In this document: positions 1 to 6,715 of the stretch, in pieces | How the letters are laid out: each line of letters begins with the position of its first letter | How positions within the stretch are numbered: position 1 is the first letter of the stretch | NCBI GenBank assembly: GCA_029050415.1 | Contig: JAIDMU010000120.1 | Span: 1 to 6,715, forward strand | Length of the DNA stretch: 6,715 nt | Origin: Malacoplasma sp. | GTDB taxonomy: Bacteria; Bacillota_I; Bacilli_A; Mycoplasmatales; Mycoplasmoidaceae | Direction of reading: 5' to 3' | The notes under the pieces: model-generated | The model's database searches: none | Seen by the model: only the letters and a program-made list of their open reading frames with translations | What the model was told of the DNA's origin: nothing | Made by a program: the position numbers and the translations under genes

Positions 1-13
1 ATGCTAAATTATT

Positions 14-268
14 GTGTTAAGTCCTAAAATTACTAAAAAAATTATTTTGCAAATTTTAAAATCAACACCTGGTATTGTTGACAACTTTTTATCTACCGAT
101 ATTGAAATGGAAATCAGTAGTGTTATTCATATTTCTATTAGTATTGAAATTAATGCAAATTTAGTTAACGTTTTAGAAACTGCTAAAATTATTCAAAAAC
201 AAGTTTTTTATGAATTAGCAGACAAAACAGATTTAAAAAATTTCAAAATAGATATTTTTGTTAGATAA
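14..268 (+). CDS. Asp23/Gls24 family protein (YloU-like), small
   Basis: An 84-residue protein whose pattern fits the Asp23/Gls24 family: an N-terminal helix containing SPKITKK and a TPGIVD segment, then alternating beta strands (EMEISSVIHISISIEINANL) and a C-terminal helix and strand ending in KIDIFVR. No signal peptide or membrane segment is visible. It lies 15 bases upstream of a FakA-like gene, the same order as yloU-yloV in Firmicutes, which supports the call. The role of these small cytoplasmic proteins is unclear; in staphylococci Asp23 is linked to the cell envelope and alkaline stress, which may not carry over to a wall-less cell. The start is uncertain. GTG at 14 is the first usual start codon after an in-frame TAA at 5-7, but no Shine-Dalgarno precedes it and only 13 bases are visible upstream. 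The family is normally longer (about 110-140 aa), so the true start may be upstream in another frame. Confidence 0.72.
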   Translation: MLSPKITKKIILQILKSTPGIVDNFLSTDIEMEISSVIHISISIEINANLVNVLETAKIIQKQVFYELADKTDLKNFKIDIFVR

Positions 269-272
269 GAGG
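267..272 (+). promoter_or_regulatory. Shine-Dalgarno of the fakA-like gene
   Basis: AAGAGG lies 11 bases before the ATG at 284 and overlaps the TAA stop of the preceding gene (266-268). The spacing is slightly long. The overlap suggests that translation of the second gene is coupled to the first. Confidence 0.6.
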
Positions 273-283
273 CTGATTATTTT

Positions 284-1999
284 ATGAAAAATCTTGAGAA
301 AAAAGTTTTAGTTTCAATGTTTGAAAATGGGGCAAAAGAAATAGCCAAAAATTTTGAATATATTAATGAATTAAATGTTTTTCCAGTTCCTGATGGTGAT
401 ACTGGTACAAACATGAAAATAACTGCTGTATCAGCTGTTGAAAATTTAAAAAAACAGATAAGTCCTGAATCAAGTTTATATGATGTGGGTAAAATTTTTT
501 GTCGACAACTACTAATGAATGCAAGAGGAAATTCAGGTGTTATTTTTTCACAAATTATTAGAGGTTTTTTTCAACCAGTTCAAGAAAATACTGAAAATCT
601 TTCAATTGAATTGATTTTAAAATGTTTTATAGCTGCAAAAGAAAAAGCTTATAAATCAATTTCAAATCCAGTAGAAGGAACTATTTTAACAATAATTAGA
701 GAAATATCTGAACAGCTAAAAGAAGAAAAAGATGTAGAAACTTTATTTAAGAATGCTTTGAAAATTGGTTTAGATGCATTAAAAAAAACACCAGATATTT
801 TACCTTCTTTAAAAGAAGCTAAAGTTGTTGATTCTGGTGGATATGGATTGTGTAAATTCATTGAAGGAATGTACAATTGTTTAATTGATATAAGTGGAAA
901 AAGTGAAAATATTGACAATGCTGAAATTGAGCAACAAAAAGAATCAGTTGATCAAATTTCTGTTACAAGTAAAAACACATTTATTCAAGGTCAAACAAGA
1001 AATGATATAGTTGAAGAAGGCTTTGGATATTGTTGTGAGTTTATTATTCAAAAAGATTTTATAACTCATGAAAAACAACCAGAAAAATTAAAATTTAATT
1101 TAAAAAAATTTGAAAAAGAATTAATGCTAGTTGGTGATTCATTGGTAACTGTTGATGATAATGATATAGTTAAAGTTCATATTCATTCTATTTTACCTTG
1201 AATGGTTTTTGAAATTGGTCAAAAATATGGTGAATTTTTAAAAATTAAAGCAGAAAACATGACTTTACAATATTTAGAAAATCATCCAGATATTTCACCA
1301 GAAGATTTGTTTAGTAAATTTAGTTTAACAGATGAACCAAAAATTGTTGCTACTTGTCCATCTAGAAAAATTGCTGAATATTTAAAAACAGAATTTGGTA
1401 TTGAAAATGTAATTATTACTGAAGAAACTGGTAATCCTTCAACAAATGAAATAATTAATCAAATTAATAAAACTAAAAGTAAAAATATTTTAGTTTTAAC
1501 AGATGATTCAAATATTATTTTAAGTGCAGAACAAGCTGCTGATTTTTCAAAAAATAGATGTGAAGTTATTGTTTTAAAGTCAAAAAATATAGTAGATGTT
1601 ATATCAGCATGTTTAGTTTATAATGCTGACAAATTAATTTCTGAAAATATTAGAGCAATGAATCGTGCTATTAGAAAACAGGATACAGCTTTATTAAGTA
1701 CTTCAGTTAAAACTTCTAAGTTTAATGGAGTTCATGTTGAAAAGGGTGACTATATTGGAATTTATGATAAAAAAATAATATTATCAGAAAAAAATCGTGA
1801 AATGGCTGTTAAAAATTTAATCAGAAAACTAATTGAAAAAAATAAGAAAGCAAAAACATTATATGTTATTTATGGAAATGGAATAACTATACGTGAAATT
1901 AGAAATATTGAAAAATTTGCTAATGAGAATTTTGGAATCAAATGTAAATTAATTGATGGTGGTCAAAAACTTTACCAATATTACATTGGAATTATTTAA
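284..1999 (+). CDS. fakA: FakA/YloV-like DAK2-domain fatty acid kinase catalytic subunit
   Basis: A 571-residue protein, close to the usual 550 or so for this family. Members phosphorylate fatty acids held by a FakB (DegV-type) carrier, giving acyl-phosphate for phospholipid synthesis, a cytoplasmic route suited to a fatty-acid scavenger. The N-terminal DhaL/DAK2 kinase domain (about 5-205) has NVFPVPDGDTGTNM at 31-44, with Asp37 and Asp39 as expected Mg-ATP ligands, NARGNSGV at 79-86, and VVDSGGYG at 181-188. The central domain (about 245-325) carries Cys250/251 and HIH at 299-301, matching the zinc-ligand pattern known in FakA. The C-terminal DAK1/DegV-like domain follows (about 340-571). 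Reading through requires TGA at 1199-1201 as Trp306; both halves are in the same frame and the join falls inside the central domain, so this is code, not a break. No fakB is in the window. It is likely co-transcribed with the upstream Asp23-family gene. The fatty-acid role is by homology; older annotations say DAK or dihydroxyacetone-kinase-like. Confidence 0.9.
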
Positions 2000-2022
2000 T
2001 TAATTTATATTTACAAATTAAT

Positions 2023-2048
2023 AAAGAAGGTTAAAAAACCTTCTTTTT
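2023..2048 (+). terminator. Rho-independent terminator after fakA
   Basis: A 10-bp stem (2023-2032 with 2037-2046; core GAAGG/CCTTC) closes on an AAAA loop at 2033-2036, and the descending arm merges into a T run (2044-2048). It starts 24 bases after the fakA stop and separates that operon from topA. Confidence 0.85.
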
Positions 2049-2066
2049 ATTGACATTTATAAATAA

Positions 2067-2095
2067 TTGGTAAAAATAAAATTTTTATATATAAT
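2067..2095 (+). promoter_or_regulatory. Sigma-70-type promoter for topA
   Basis: TTGGTA at 2067-2072 and a perfect TATAAT at 2090-2095 are separated by exactly 17 bases. Transcription would start near 2102, giving a leader of about 25 bases before the topA ATG. A perfect TTGACA at 2050-2055 lies just upstream but has no good -10 at 16-18 bases. The promoter follows the fakA terminator directly, so topA appears independently transcribed. Confidence 0.65.
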
Positions 2096-2115
2096 ATTGT
2101 TTGTTTTAAATAATT

Positions 2116-2123
2116 AAGAGGTG
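2116..2123 (+). promoter_or_regulatory. Shine-Dalgarno of topA
   Basis: AAGAGGTG is a strong match to the anti-Shine-Dalgarno and lies 3 bases before ATG at 2127 (about 5 bases from the GG core). It fixes the topA start, because no other in-frame start nearby has such a site. Confidence 0.75.
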
Positions 2124-2126
2124 AAT

Positions 2127-4238
2127 ATGGATAAACTACTAATTATAGAGTCTCCAAATAAAATTAAAACACTTAATAAATATTTAGGAAAAGAATATGA
2201 GATTATTGCAACAATTGGACATATTCGTGATTTAAATCAGTATGGAATGGGGTTTGATAAAGATTTTGAGCCTAATTGAGTCATTCCAACAATTAAAAAA
2301 AATCCTAATAATAAAAATGAAGTTAGCAAAAAAGAAATAGTGGATAATTTAAAAAAACAAGCAAGTAAAGCAAAAGAGATATACATTGCAACTGACCCTG
2401 ATAGAGAAGGTGAAGCAATAGCTTGACATGTTTATGAAGTTCTTGATAATAAAGATCAAAAAAAATGTAAAAGAATTACATTTAATGAAATTACAGAAAG
2501 TGCAATTTTAGAATCTTTCAATCATAAAAGAGATATTGATATTAATTGAGTACAATCACAATTTGCTAGAAGAATTATTGATCGTTTAATTGGTTTTAAA
2601 TTATCAAAACTTTTAAAAACTAAATTAAAAGCTGACTCTGCTGGTAGAGTGCAATCTGTAGCTTTAAAGTTCATTGAAGACAGAGAAAAAGAAATTGCTA
2701 ATTTTGTTAGTGAAAATTGATGAACAATTGACACTGTTTTAGAAGATAAAAATGTTTTAATTTTAAAAGAAATAAATCCAAATTTGAGTGATATAAAAAT
2801 TTCTGATAAAAAGTTTTCTCCTTCTGGAATAGATTTTGCAGATGAATTATCAGCAAAAAAAGTTGCAGATAGTTTAAACAAAAAATTTGTAGTTAAAGCA
2901 ATAGAAGAACCGACTTTTTATTCTTTGAACCCTAAAACTCCATATAAAACTTCTACTTTACAACAAGATGCAATTAACAAATTGGGTTGAAATTCTAAAA
3001 AAACAACATTAATTGCTCAACATCTTTATGAAGGAATTGAAGTTGATGGTAGTCAAATTGCTTTAATTTCTTATCCTAGAACTGATAGTTTAAGACTTTC
3101 TGATACCTTTTTAAAAAATGCTTTTCCTTTTATTGAAAAAGAATTTGGAAAAGAATATGTTGGTAAATATGAGTTAAAAACAAACAAGAAAGAAGATGCT
3201 AATACTCAAGATGCACATGAAGCAATTAGACCAATAGATCCATATTTAACACCTCAAAAATTAAAAAATAAGATAGGTAAAGATGAATTTGATTTATATC
3301 AATTAATTTATAATAGAACTTTAGCTTCATTAATGGCTCCAGCAAAATTTAAAAAAGTAACAATTAAATTTGATAATAATGGTTGTGAATTTTACACTTT
3401 TTCTAGAGAATGTTTGTTTATGGGTTTTAAAAAACTTTATGCTGATTTTGAAGAAGATGAACAAACTCATCTAATTGATTTAAGCCAATATCCAATTGGT
3501 AAATCAATCAATTCTAAATCTATTGAAACAAAAAAACATGAAACATCTCCACCACAAAGATACACACAAGCAACTTTGATTGGTGATTTAGAAAAAGCAG
3601 GTGTTGGTAGACCATCAACTTATAGTTCTATGGCAAATGTAGCATTAGAACGTGGTTATGCAAGAATCGAAAAAAAAGCATATGTAATGAATGAAATTGG
3701 AAAAATAGTTGCAGAACAACTAGAAAAATATTTTCCAAATGTTATTAATAAAGATTTTACTAAAAAAATGGAAGAACATTTAGATGAAATAGCAAATGGT
3801 AACGAAGAATGAAAAGACTGACTTAAAAAATTTGCCCCTATTTTTGAAGAGGATGTAAAAAAAGCATACAATGTGATGGAAAAAGTTGAAGACGAAAAAG
3901 TAGGTAGAGCTTGTCCGGTTTGTGGAAGAGATTTAGTTTATAAAAGAGCAAAAAAAGGCGGATCAAAATTTATTGGGTGTAGTGGTTATCCTGAATGTAA
4001 ACACTTAGAACCTTTAGAAAAACCAGAAGTGATTAAACAAAAATGTCCAGAATGTGGTTCTGATTTATTAAAAAGAAAATCAAGAAAACAACAAACTTTT
4101 ATTGGTTGTTCTAGTTATCCAAAATGTAATTATATTTTGGGTGATAAAATTTATGAGAAATTTATTAAAGAAAACCCTGATAAACCCCTTCCAAAAAAAT
4201 CAGAAATTGAAAACCTTAAAACTAAGAAAAAAAGTTAA
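2127..4238 (+). CDS. topA: DNA topoisomerase I (type IA)
   Basis: A 703-residue type IA topoisomerase, the normal size for Firmicutes TopA. It relaxes negative supercoils by passing one strand through a transient 5'-phosphotyrosine break, balancing gyrase and limiting R-loops. The Toprim domain has Glu8 in LLIIESPNK and Asp90, Asp92, Glu94 in [14 protein letters not shown], the Mg-binding set. [12 protein letters not shown] follows at about residues 170-180. The catalytic tyrosine is Tyr316 in SYPRTDS, with Arg318 beside it; bacterial TopA more often has Met where this has Pro317. DAHEAIRP starts at Asp362 and RYTQATL at Arg478, followed by GRPSTYS. Two C-terminal zinc ribbons use Cys596/599/618/624 and Cys640/643/661/667, and a short lysine-rich tail ends the protein. 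Eight TGA codons are needed as Trp (2277, 2424, 2547, 2718, 2721, 2988, 3810, 3819), two of them adjacent; there is no TGG. Own promoter and terminator flank it, so it appears monocistronic. Confidence 0.97.
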
Positions 4239-4242
4239 AATA

Positions 4243-4291
4243 AAGTATTAAATAATTAAATGATAATTTAGTTGTTTAATACTTGTTTTTT
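4243..4291 (+). terminator. Rho-independent terminator after topA, long AT-rich stem
   Basis: Bases 4243-4261 pair with 4266-4284 in a continuous 19-bp stem that includes two G-T pairs, closing on a four-base loop (4262-4265), followed by G and six T (4286-4291). It begins 4 bases after the topA stop. The stem is almost entirely A-T, unlike the more GC-rich core of the fakA terminator, and ends 15 bases before the next gene's ATG. Confidence 0.85.
4262..4267 (+). promoter_or_regulatory. Candidate -10 element for the hydrolase operon
   Basis: GATAAT matches TATAAT at five of six positions and sits in the loop and first descending bases of the terminator hairpin. If used, transcription would start near 4274 with a leader of about 33 bases. 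There is no recognisable -35 at 17 bases (AATAAA at 4239-4244). In such AT-rich sequence a match like this can occur by chance. It is listed only because no other space for a promoter exists. Confidence 0.25.
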
Positions 4292-4296
4292 ACTAT

Positions 4297-4300
4297 GGAG
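4297..4300 (+). promoter_or_regulatory. Shine-Dalgarno of the alpha/beta hydrolase gene
   Basis: GGAG ends 6 bases before ATG at 4307. It is the only sizeable purine match in the 15 bases between the terminator T run and the gene, and it decides this start. Confidence 0.65.
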
Positions 4301-4306
4301 TTAAAA

Positions 4307-5290
4307 ATGGGAAATAAATTAACATTTACAAGTGAATGAGATAAAGTTTTTGCAAAAGATGAAAATATTAATCATAAAAAAGTTACTTTTTTTAACAGGT
4401 TTGGAATTGAACTAGTAGCAGATTTTTATAGTCCAAAAGGTAATAATAAAGAAAAACTTTCAGCAATTATAGTTTGTGGTCCATTTGGTGCAGTTAAAGA
4501 ACAGTCATCAGGTTTGTATGCTCAAACTATGGCAAAATATGGTTTTATAACAATGGCATTTGATCCTTCATTTACTGGAGAAAGTGGTGGATATCCAAGA
4601 AATGTTGCTTCACCAGATATTAATACTGAAGATTATTCTGCTGCAGTTGATTATCTTTCGTGTTTAGAAGAAGTAGATAATAATAAGATTGGAATAATAG
4701 GTATTTGTGGATGAGGTGGAATAGCAATTAATGCTGCATCAATTGATACAAGAATTAAAGCAACAGTTGCTTCAACTATGTATGATATGTCTAGAGTAAA
4801 CAGAAAAGGATATTTTGATAGTGATGATAGTTTACAAAAACGTTACGAATTAAAAAAGGTTTTAAATGAACAAAGAATATTAGACTATAAAAATAAAAAA
4901 TATGAATTAGCAGGTGGTGTAATTGACCCACTTCCAAGTGATGCTCCTTTTTTTGTAAAAGATTATTATGATTATTACAAAACTAAAAGAGGTTATCATA
5001 AAAGATCATTGAATTCTAATGATGGTTGAAACAAAACTTCAGCACTTTCTTTTATTAATGCATCTATGCTAGCTTTTATTGATGAAATTTTAACCCCCAT
5101 TCTTTTAATTCATGGAGAAAAAGCTCATTCATGTTATTTTAGTAAAGATGTTTATAAAAATTTAAAAGGACAAAATAAAGAATTACATATTATTCCAAAT
5201 GCAGTTCATACAGATTTATATGATAAAACTGATATCATTCCATTTGATAAAATGGCTGAATTTTTTAAAGAAAGTTTTAATAATAAATAA
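4307..5290 (+). CDS. Alpha/beta hydrolase, dienelactone-hydrolase/YcjY-like, Cys nucleophile type
   Basis: A 327-residue cytoplasmic alpha/beta-hydrolase with no signal peptide. The oxyanion-hole region is CGPFGAVKEQ (from Cys57), followed by FDPSFTGESGG, typical of the YcjY/dienelactone-hydrolase branch. The nucleophile elbow reads GICGWGG, placing Cys134 where most members have Ser; a Cys nucleophile is known in dienelactone hydrolase. His301 in NAVHTDLYD is the likely catalytic base. The acid is less clear: Glu271 in LIHGEKAHS is a candidate. Such enzymes cleave esters, lactones or thioesters; no substrate can be named. TGA at 4337, 4712 and 5027 must be read as Trp, and the one at 4712 lies inside the nucleophile elbow (Trp136), which strongly supports an intact gene rather than a broken one. 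It is first of a three-gene set with a flavodoxin (15 bases downstream) and an aldo/keto reductase. From memory, similar genes neighbour each other in lactobacilli and Bacteroides, which suggests transfer as a unit. Confidence 0.88.
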
Positions 5291-5305
5291 AAGAAAGAAA
5301 TAGTC

Positions 5306-5791
5306 ATGCAAAACAATTCAAATATTTTAATTGCTTATTTTTCTTGTTCAAATAACACAGAAAAAGTTGCTCAATATATTAGTAAAAAAACAAAAGGAAT
5401 CCTTTTTAAAATCATTCCTCAATTTCCGTATACAGCAAAAGATTTAGAGTATTATACAAATAATAGGGCTGATAGAGAGCAAGCTGATGATTCTTGCCGT
5501 CCAGCAATAAAAAATGTAGTTTGAAGCTTTGAAAATTATGATGTTGTATTTTTAGGGTATCCTATTTGACAAGGTGAAGCACCTAAAGTAATTTATACTT
5601 TTTTAGAAAGTTATAATTTTTCAAATAAAACAATTATTCCATTCTGTACTTCACATAGTAGTAGTTTGGGTACTAGCGATATAAATTTACATGGTTTAGC
5701 ACAACCAAAAAAATGAATTCAAGGGAAAAGATTCTCTTCAAATGAATCAGAAAAAAATGTTTTTAAATGGCTTGAGAATTTAGGATTTTAA
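5306..5791 (+). CDS. Flavodoxin (Flavodoxin_4-like)
   Basis: A 161-residue single-domain flavodoxin, the usual short-chain size. After the first strand (NILIAYFS) comes the FMN phosphate loop SCSNNT at 13-18. YPYTAKDLEYY and the SCRPAI segment are typical of the Flavodoxin_4 branch, and GYPIWQGEAPKVI around Trp88 is the second flavin-binding loop. The C-terminal part contains FCTSHSSSLG and WIQGKRF. It would bind FMN and carry electrons or reduce quinone-like substrates, but no flavodoxin reductase is in the window. Three Trp are TGA (5522, 5567, 5714) and one is TGG (5768), the only TGG codon used in any gene here. The start has only a weak purine-rich site (AAGAAAGAAA at 5291-5300), so expression may depend on translation of the hydrolase gene ending 15 bases upstream. 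The next gene begins after a single base. Members of this branch are often annotated as flavodoxin or NAD(P)H-dependent oxidoreductase without known partners. Confidence 0.87.
5782..5785 (+). promoter_or_regulatory. Shine-Dalgarno of the aldo/keto reductase gene
   Basis: AGGA lies 7 bases before ATG at 5793 and inside the last codons of the flavodoxin gene, whose TAA (5789-5791) is one base from the ATG. This arrangement indicates translational coupling of the two genes. Confidence 0.55.
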
Positions 5792-5792
5792 A

Positions 5793-6638
5793 ATGATAAA
5801 TGTTTCAAATTTTAATTTAAAAAAAGAAGGTAATAAAATTCCAACTGTTAAATTAAATAGTGGATATTTTATACCAGTAATAGGATTGGGAACTTATGGA
5901 TTAAGTAGCAATGTGTGTGTTGAAAGTGTTAAATATGCTATTTCAAAAGGTTGTTTTTTATTTGATACAGCACATATTTATAATAATGAAATTGAAGTTG
6001 GAAAAGCAATCAAAGAATCTAATGTTGAAAGAGAAAAGATTTTTGTAATTACAAAAATCTATCCTGGTGAACAATTTTTAAATCCTGAAAAAGCAATTGA
6101 AGAATCATTGAATAAATTAAACATTGGTTATATAGATATGATGCTTTTACACCATCCTGGTTCTAATGATGTTAAAGCATATAGAACCATTGAAAAATTT
6201 GTTAAATTAGGAAAAATAAAATCAATTGGTTTATCCAATTGATACATTGAAGAAATTGATAATTTCATATCACAAATTAACATTTTACCTTCTCTAATTC
6301 AAAATGAAATTCATCCATATTATCAAGAACAAAAAGTTGTTCCATATATGCAAAAACTTGGTATAGTTATGCAAGGTTGATATCCATTTGGTGGTAGAGA
6401 ACACATAAAAACTTTACTTACAGATAATACCCTTTTAGAAATAGCAAAAAATCACAATGTGACAACTGCACAAGTGATTTTGCGTTGAAACTTACAAAGA
6501 GGTATTATAGCAATTCCAAGCTCTTCAAACCAACAACATATTTTAGAAAATTTATCTGTTTTTAATTTTGAATTAAGTGAATCAGAAATGAAAAAAATTG
6601 CTTTACTTGATAGAAATCAAAAATATGATTGATATTAA
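5793..6638 (+). CDS. Aldo/keto reductase
   Basis: A 281-residue (beta/alpha)8-barrel aldo/keto reductase of standard length, reducing a carbonyl with NAD(P)H in the cytoplasm. After an N-terminal hairpin with PVIGLGTYGL (28-37), the full catalytic tetrad is present: Asp58 and Tyr63 in FDTAHIYNNE, Lys88 in VITKIYP, and His120 in LLHHPG. GLSNW (146-150) and QNEIHPYYQEQ are typical strand-end motifs. The cofactor loop reads IPSSSNQQHILEN: Ser replaces the usual Lys of the IPKS motif and His replaces the usual Arg, both of which contact the NADPH 2'-phosphate in classical members, so cofactor preference may differ. Similar SSN..HI loops occur in a branch I recall from gut bacteria, so this may be a branch feature rather than a local change. 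TGA at 6240, 6378, 6486 and 6630 are Trp, the last being the penultimate residue. It is last of the hydrolase-flavodoxin-reductase set, one base after the flavodoxin stop. The substrate is unknown. Confidence 0.93.
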
Positions 6639-6653
6639 TTTAATGTTATTAAA
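6639..6653. other. Short hairpin between convergent genes, possible weak terminator
   Basis: TTTAAT at 6639-6644 pairs with ATTAAA at 6648-6653 around a three-base loop, directly after the reductase stop and just before the stop of the minus-strand frame. The stem is only six A-T pairs with no proper T tail, so it may be chance. I see no better terminator for the three-gene operon in the window. Confidence 0.2.
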
Positions 6654-6715
6654 CTAAATAATTCATTTAGGTTTTACTTTACCATTTTGTCTTTGTAATG
6701 ATCTTGTATCTGTTA
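6654..6715 (-). CDS. C-terminal end of an unidentified minus-strand gene (partial)
   Basis: Reading the minus strand from the window edge gives an open frame of 19 codons ending TDTRSLQRQNGKVKPKWII and a TAG stop (6654-6656 on the plus strand), with one TGA as Trp. It is basic and rich in Lys, Arg and Gln, with no low-complexity run. Orientation is convergent with the aldo/keto reductase, 15 bases from its stop. The fragment is too short to recognise a family. It is listed because the other two minus-strand frames close quickly here and gene spacing leaves little room for anything else, but the frame could be chance. Confidence 0.4.

Noticed and set aside
1..27. Short open frame from ATG at position 1 as a separate peptide.
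   Set aside because: Only eight codons before TAA, with no recognisable content; it matters only as a possible displaced start for the Asp23-family gene.
649..918. Minus-strand open frame of 89 codons opposite the fakA-like gene.
   Set aside because: It lies wholly opposite conserved kinase-domain sequence and has no recognisable domain; it is a shadow of the plus-strand frame.
2049..2090. Riboswitch or structured leader upstream of topA.
   Set aside because: Only about 25 bases lie between the predicted transcription start and the ATG, and beyond the fakA terminator hairpin I see no conserved structured element.
2522..2881. Minus-strand open frame of 119 codons opposite topA.
   Set aside because: It overlaps conserved TopA core sequence such as AGRVQSVAL, with a Ser/Phe-rich composition typical of the antisense of AT-rich coding DNA.
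3656..3871. Minus-strand open frame of 71 codons opposite the 3' part of topA.
   Set aside because: Ser/Phe-rich antisense shadow of conserved TopA sequence, without its own context.
4307..5290. Reading the hydrolase region as several short genes or a decayed pseudogene split by TGA codons.
   Set aside because: All pieces are in one frame, each TGA fits a Trp position including one inside the conserved elbow motif, and neighbouring genes show the same TGA usage.

Overview
The window is a compact, very AT-rich stretch from a mollicute (Mycoplasma/Mesoplasma/Spiroplasma relatives). The decisive sign is the genetic code. Five of the six plus-strand genes can be read whole only if TGA encodes tryptophan (translation table 4). 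I count 19 in-frame TGA codons against one in-frame TGG. I cannot place the genus; an Entomoplasmatales-type host (Mesoplasma, Spiroplasma or the Mycoplasma mycoides group) is my guess, not a result.

Region 1 (14-1999) is a core two-gene operon: a small Asp23/Gls24-family protein followed 15 bases later by a full-length FakA/YloV-type DAK2-domain fatty-acid kinase subunit. The same pairing (yloU-yloV) is known from Firmicutes. A 10-bp hairpin with a T run closes it at 2023-2048.

Region 2 (2067-4291) is a single-gene transcription unit for DNA topoisomerase I (topA, 703 aa). It has a good sigma-70-type promoter, a strong Shine-Dalgarno, all catalytic residues, two C-terminal zinc ribbons, and a 19-bp AT-rich hairpin terminator.

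Region 3 (4307-6638) is the accessory part: three tightly packed co-directional genes for an alpha/beta hydrolase with a probable cysteine nucleophile, a short-chain flavodoxin, and an aldo/keto reductase. Gaps are 15 bases and 1 base, so they probably form one operon. Together they look like a small redox or detoxification module (hydrolysis, flavin electron transfer, carbonyl reduction), probably acquired from other Firmicutes. The substrate cannot be read from the sequence. The first gene starts only 15 bases after the topA terminator, which leaves no normal space for its own promoter.

Region 4 (6639-6715) holds a short intergenic stretch and what looks like the 3' end of a convergent minus-strand gene running off the window.

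I found no rRNA, tRNA, CRISPR array, insertion sequence or large repeat. The nearest thing to a new system is the three-gene module and its unusual terminator-abutting start.
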